The notes under the pieces are model-generated. The model ran no database searches and had not been told where the DNA came from. It worked only from the letters and a program-made list of their open reading frames with translations. Shown one piece after another: positions 62,216-64,000 of a stretch of 64,000 nucleotides of DNA. Each line of letters starts with the position of its first letter. Position 1 is the first letter of the stretch. The DNA comes from Prorocentrum cordatum (lineage: Eukaryota; Sar; Dinophyceae; Prorocentrales; Prorocentraceae), in the NCBI GenBank assembly GCA_963575745.1, contig CAUYUJ010017973.1, forward strand, positions 58,501-122,500, in the 5' to 3' direction. A program made the position numbers and the translations under genes.

Positions 62216-62470
62216 CGTACACATACATACATGCCACTATATATGTGTATATGTATGTATATGTTTATGCATATGTATGTATGTATGTGTATACATATAT
62301 TTATAGATTCGCCCGCGTAGCTGTATCTATGCATGAGAAAGAGGGAGAGGGATAACACAACTGATAGATGAACGAGGGAGAGAGAGGGCGATCTCCATCT
62401 ATATACGTATATATGTATATATATGGAGAGTTAGCCAGGGAGACAGAGCGATATACCGATTATATGCATG

Positions 62471-62502
<32 letters not shown>

Positions 62503-62570
62503 TGTATGTATGTATGTATGTATGTATGTATGTATGTATGTATGTATGTATGTATATATACATACATGGA
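62216..62570 (+). repeat. TATG tetranucleotide microsatellites
   Basis: Imperfect TATG/TACA units at about 62,220-62,300 and an uninterrupted TATG run at about 62,474-62,553. Confidence 0.95.
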
Positions 62571-63320
62571 TAACGCTATGTAGGGGCATGCGTACGAGTT
62601 GTTTAGAGTCGTATCTATATGCAAAAAGACGGACATTGAAGCACATACGCACATCAGCGTGTAGTTATATACTGCTCTAGAGAGAGCTCGACTGTGATCA
62701 ACCCACATATGTATACGTTTGCATTGTGCGTGCGTGTACACATGTATGTAATACAGGTGGACGGGGGACAATAGAGCAATACAGAGACATACATACACGT
62801 TTTTTTGCGTCGGCGGCTGGGCAAAAGGTCGACTGCTCCGGCGGGATGGCAAAATGGGGACACGCTGCATGCAAATGAAGGCCGCAATGCACGGAAGGAG
62901 GAGGAGGAGCCCCGGCCCGACTGGGGGAGAGGAAACCGGGCCTGTCAGAGCTGCCAGCGTCGGCAGGGGATAACGCCGGGGTGGGGAAGGGTAGCGCCGG
63001 CACAGGCTGTACTGAACTGCGCTGGGCTGGAGCTGGGGGGAGCAGCCAGGGGCTGCAGCAGGCGGTGAAGAGAAAACGAAGCAGATCCCACCACTGGACC
63101 GAGAACAGCCCAGGGAAGGCTGGAGCACCGACCGAGACCGGCGGGCCTGCGAGCTGCGTGCAAGGATGAGGGGGCCAAGCGGGCCAAGCTCAGCAGCCGG
63201 CGCTGCGCAGCGGGCGCGAGGGGGGAGATGCGGGGCGGCACAGCAGAGAGCGAGGAACCCGGAGCCGGGTAGCGAGGGGCACAGGAGGGGCCGGCGCCCA
63301 ACCCAGCGGACCGAGGCCAG
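62571..63320. other. Unassigned sequence
   Basis: GC rises to the right. Overlapping frames on both strands have no recognisable domain. Confidence 0.4.
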
Positions 63321-63322
63321 GC

Positions 63323-63324
63323 GC

Positions 63325-63356
<32 letters not shown>
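63323..63356 (+). repeat. GA dinucleotide tract
   Basis: About 14 GA units. Confidence 0.95.
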
Positions 63357-63357
<1 letters not shown>

Positions 63358-63835
63358 AGCGCCGAGACCAGTGGGTCTGCGAGGCGCGGGCGCGGGGGCG
63401 ACGGCCGGCAGGCACCGCCCAGGAACACCGGACCGAAGCGGCAAGGAAAGGGCGGCGGGACGGCGGAAGAACGGGCGGCCAGGACGTCGACCCGCGCCGA
63501 CGGGGGGAACCCCGACATCGACAACGGTGGGGAGCGCCGATACCAACGAGGGAAGGCGGCCCATGGGCGCGGAGCGGCACCCAGGGCAAGGGGGAAGGGG
63601 CACCGCCAATTAGGGGAGCGGCGGGCCCAGGCGGGCAGAAACGGGAGGGGCGCGTAGAGCCCGGACGCCAGCCGGCGGCGGGCAGGAGTGTCTCCCCCAA
63701 TTGGTGGGCCTACGTGCACGCACACCACACATATGCAGATACATGAAATATATGTAAAATACATAAAAGACATGGAGAGATAGAGAACGAAACATCTGAG
63801 TTAAAGATCTCAAGATAATAGGTAGAGAAAGCGAG
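63357..63835. other. Unassigned GC-rich then AT-rich sequence
   Basis: No feature recognised. Composition changes sharply near 63,720. Confidence 0.4.
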
Positions 63836-63957
63836 AGATGAGAGAGAGAGAGAGAGAGAGACAGAGACAGAGAGAAACAGAGAGAGAGAGAGAGGGATAG
63901 AGACAGAGCGAGATAGAGACAGAGAGAGAGGGATACATACATAACTAGATAACGAGG

Positions 63958-63995
<38 letters not shown>

Positions 63996-64000
63996 CAAAA
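63836..64000 (+). repeat. GA-rich dinucleotide region at window end
   Basis: GA runs with ACA and TAG interruptions continue to the last base of the window. Confidence 0.9.

Overview
This window is a repeat-dominated, gene-poor piece of nuclear DNA from a dinoflagellate. The clearest evidence is the dinoflagellate spliced leader (DinoSL). A perfect 22-base reverse-complement match, followed by a 15-base truncated copy, lies at 36,665-36,701. Degenerate copies lie at 44,182-44,203 and 21,624-21,645. The retroelement types, the CTC/GAG, GAT and GTC microsatellites and the GC-rich composition all fit. I recognise no host protein-coding gene, tRNA or rRNA.

Layout. 1-4,570: unassigned sequence, then three head-to-tail copies of a composite non-coding repeat of about 0.8-1 kb (R1). 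4,706-8,160 (-): decayed LINE-like element with RT, RNase H and a Cys tail (E1). 8,400-12,160: purine tracts, a LINE tail relic (E2), a roughly 110-bp tandem array and a 10-bp minisatellite. 12,295-17,200: unrecognised coding-like scraps and microsatellites. 17,300-21,645 (-): LINE with a degenerate spliced-leader end (E3). 21,880-24,530: another R1 copy and minisatellites. 24,828-30,931 (+): tyrosine-recombinase (DIRS-type) retroelement with a C-terminal cytosine-methyltransferase-like domain (E4). 31,899-36,701 (-): the best-preserved LINE, with ORF1, endonuclease, RT and zinc knuckle, and a double spliced-leader relic at its 5' end (E5). 37,310-37,700 (-): orphan RNase H fragment (E6). 39,377-44,203 (-): LINE with a spliced-leader end (E7). 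44,205-44,935: 730-bp purine tract. 44,946-48,490 (+): fragments of an RT element with a C-terminal nuclease-like domain (E8). 48,690-54,430: inverted R1 copies, a second dispersed repeat (R2), an inverted piece of the 89-bp satellite and microsatellites. 55,400-61,520: purine tract, TATG/TGCA tract, a roughly 155-bp tandem array, two blocks of an 89-bp satellite and a CCAAGAGG-rich repeat. 61,520-64,000: TATG and GA tracts.

All elements carry frameshifts or stops, so the coding features are mostly pseudogenes; some single-base shifts may be assembly errors. The themes that tie the window together are these. Element mRNAs were trans-spliced and then copied back into the genome, and their 5' ends abut trinucleotide microsatellites. 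Several reverse transcriptases show Asn for a catalytic Asp. Non-coding composite repeats are dispersed in both orientations. Domain calls rest on reading motifs by eye; no database search was run.
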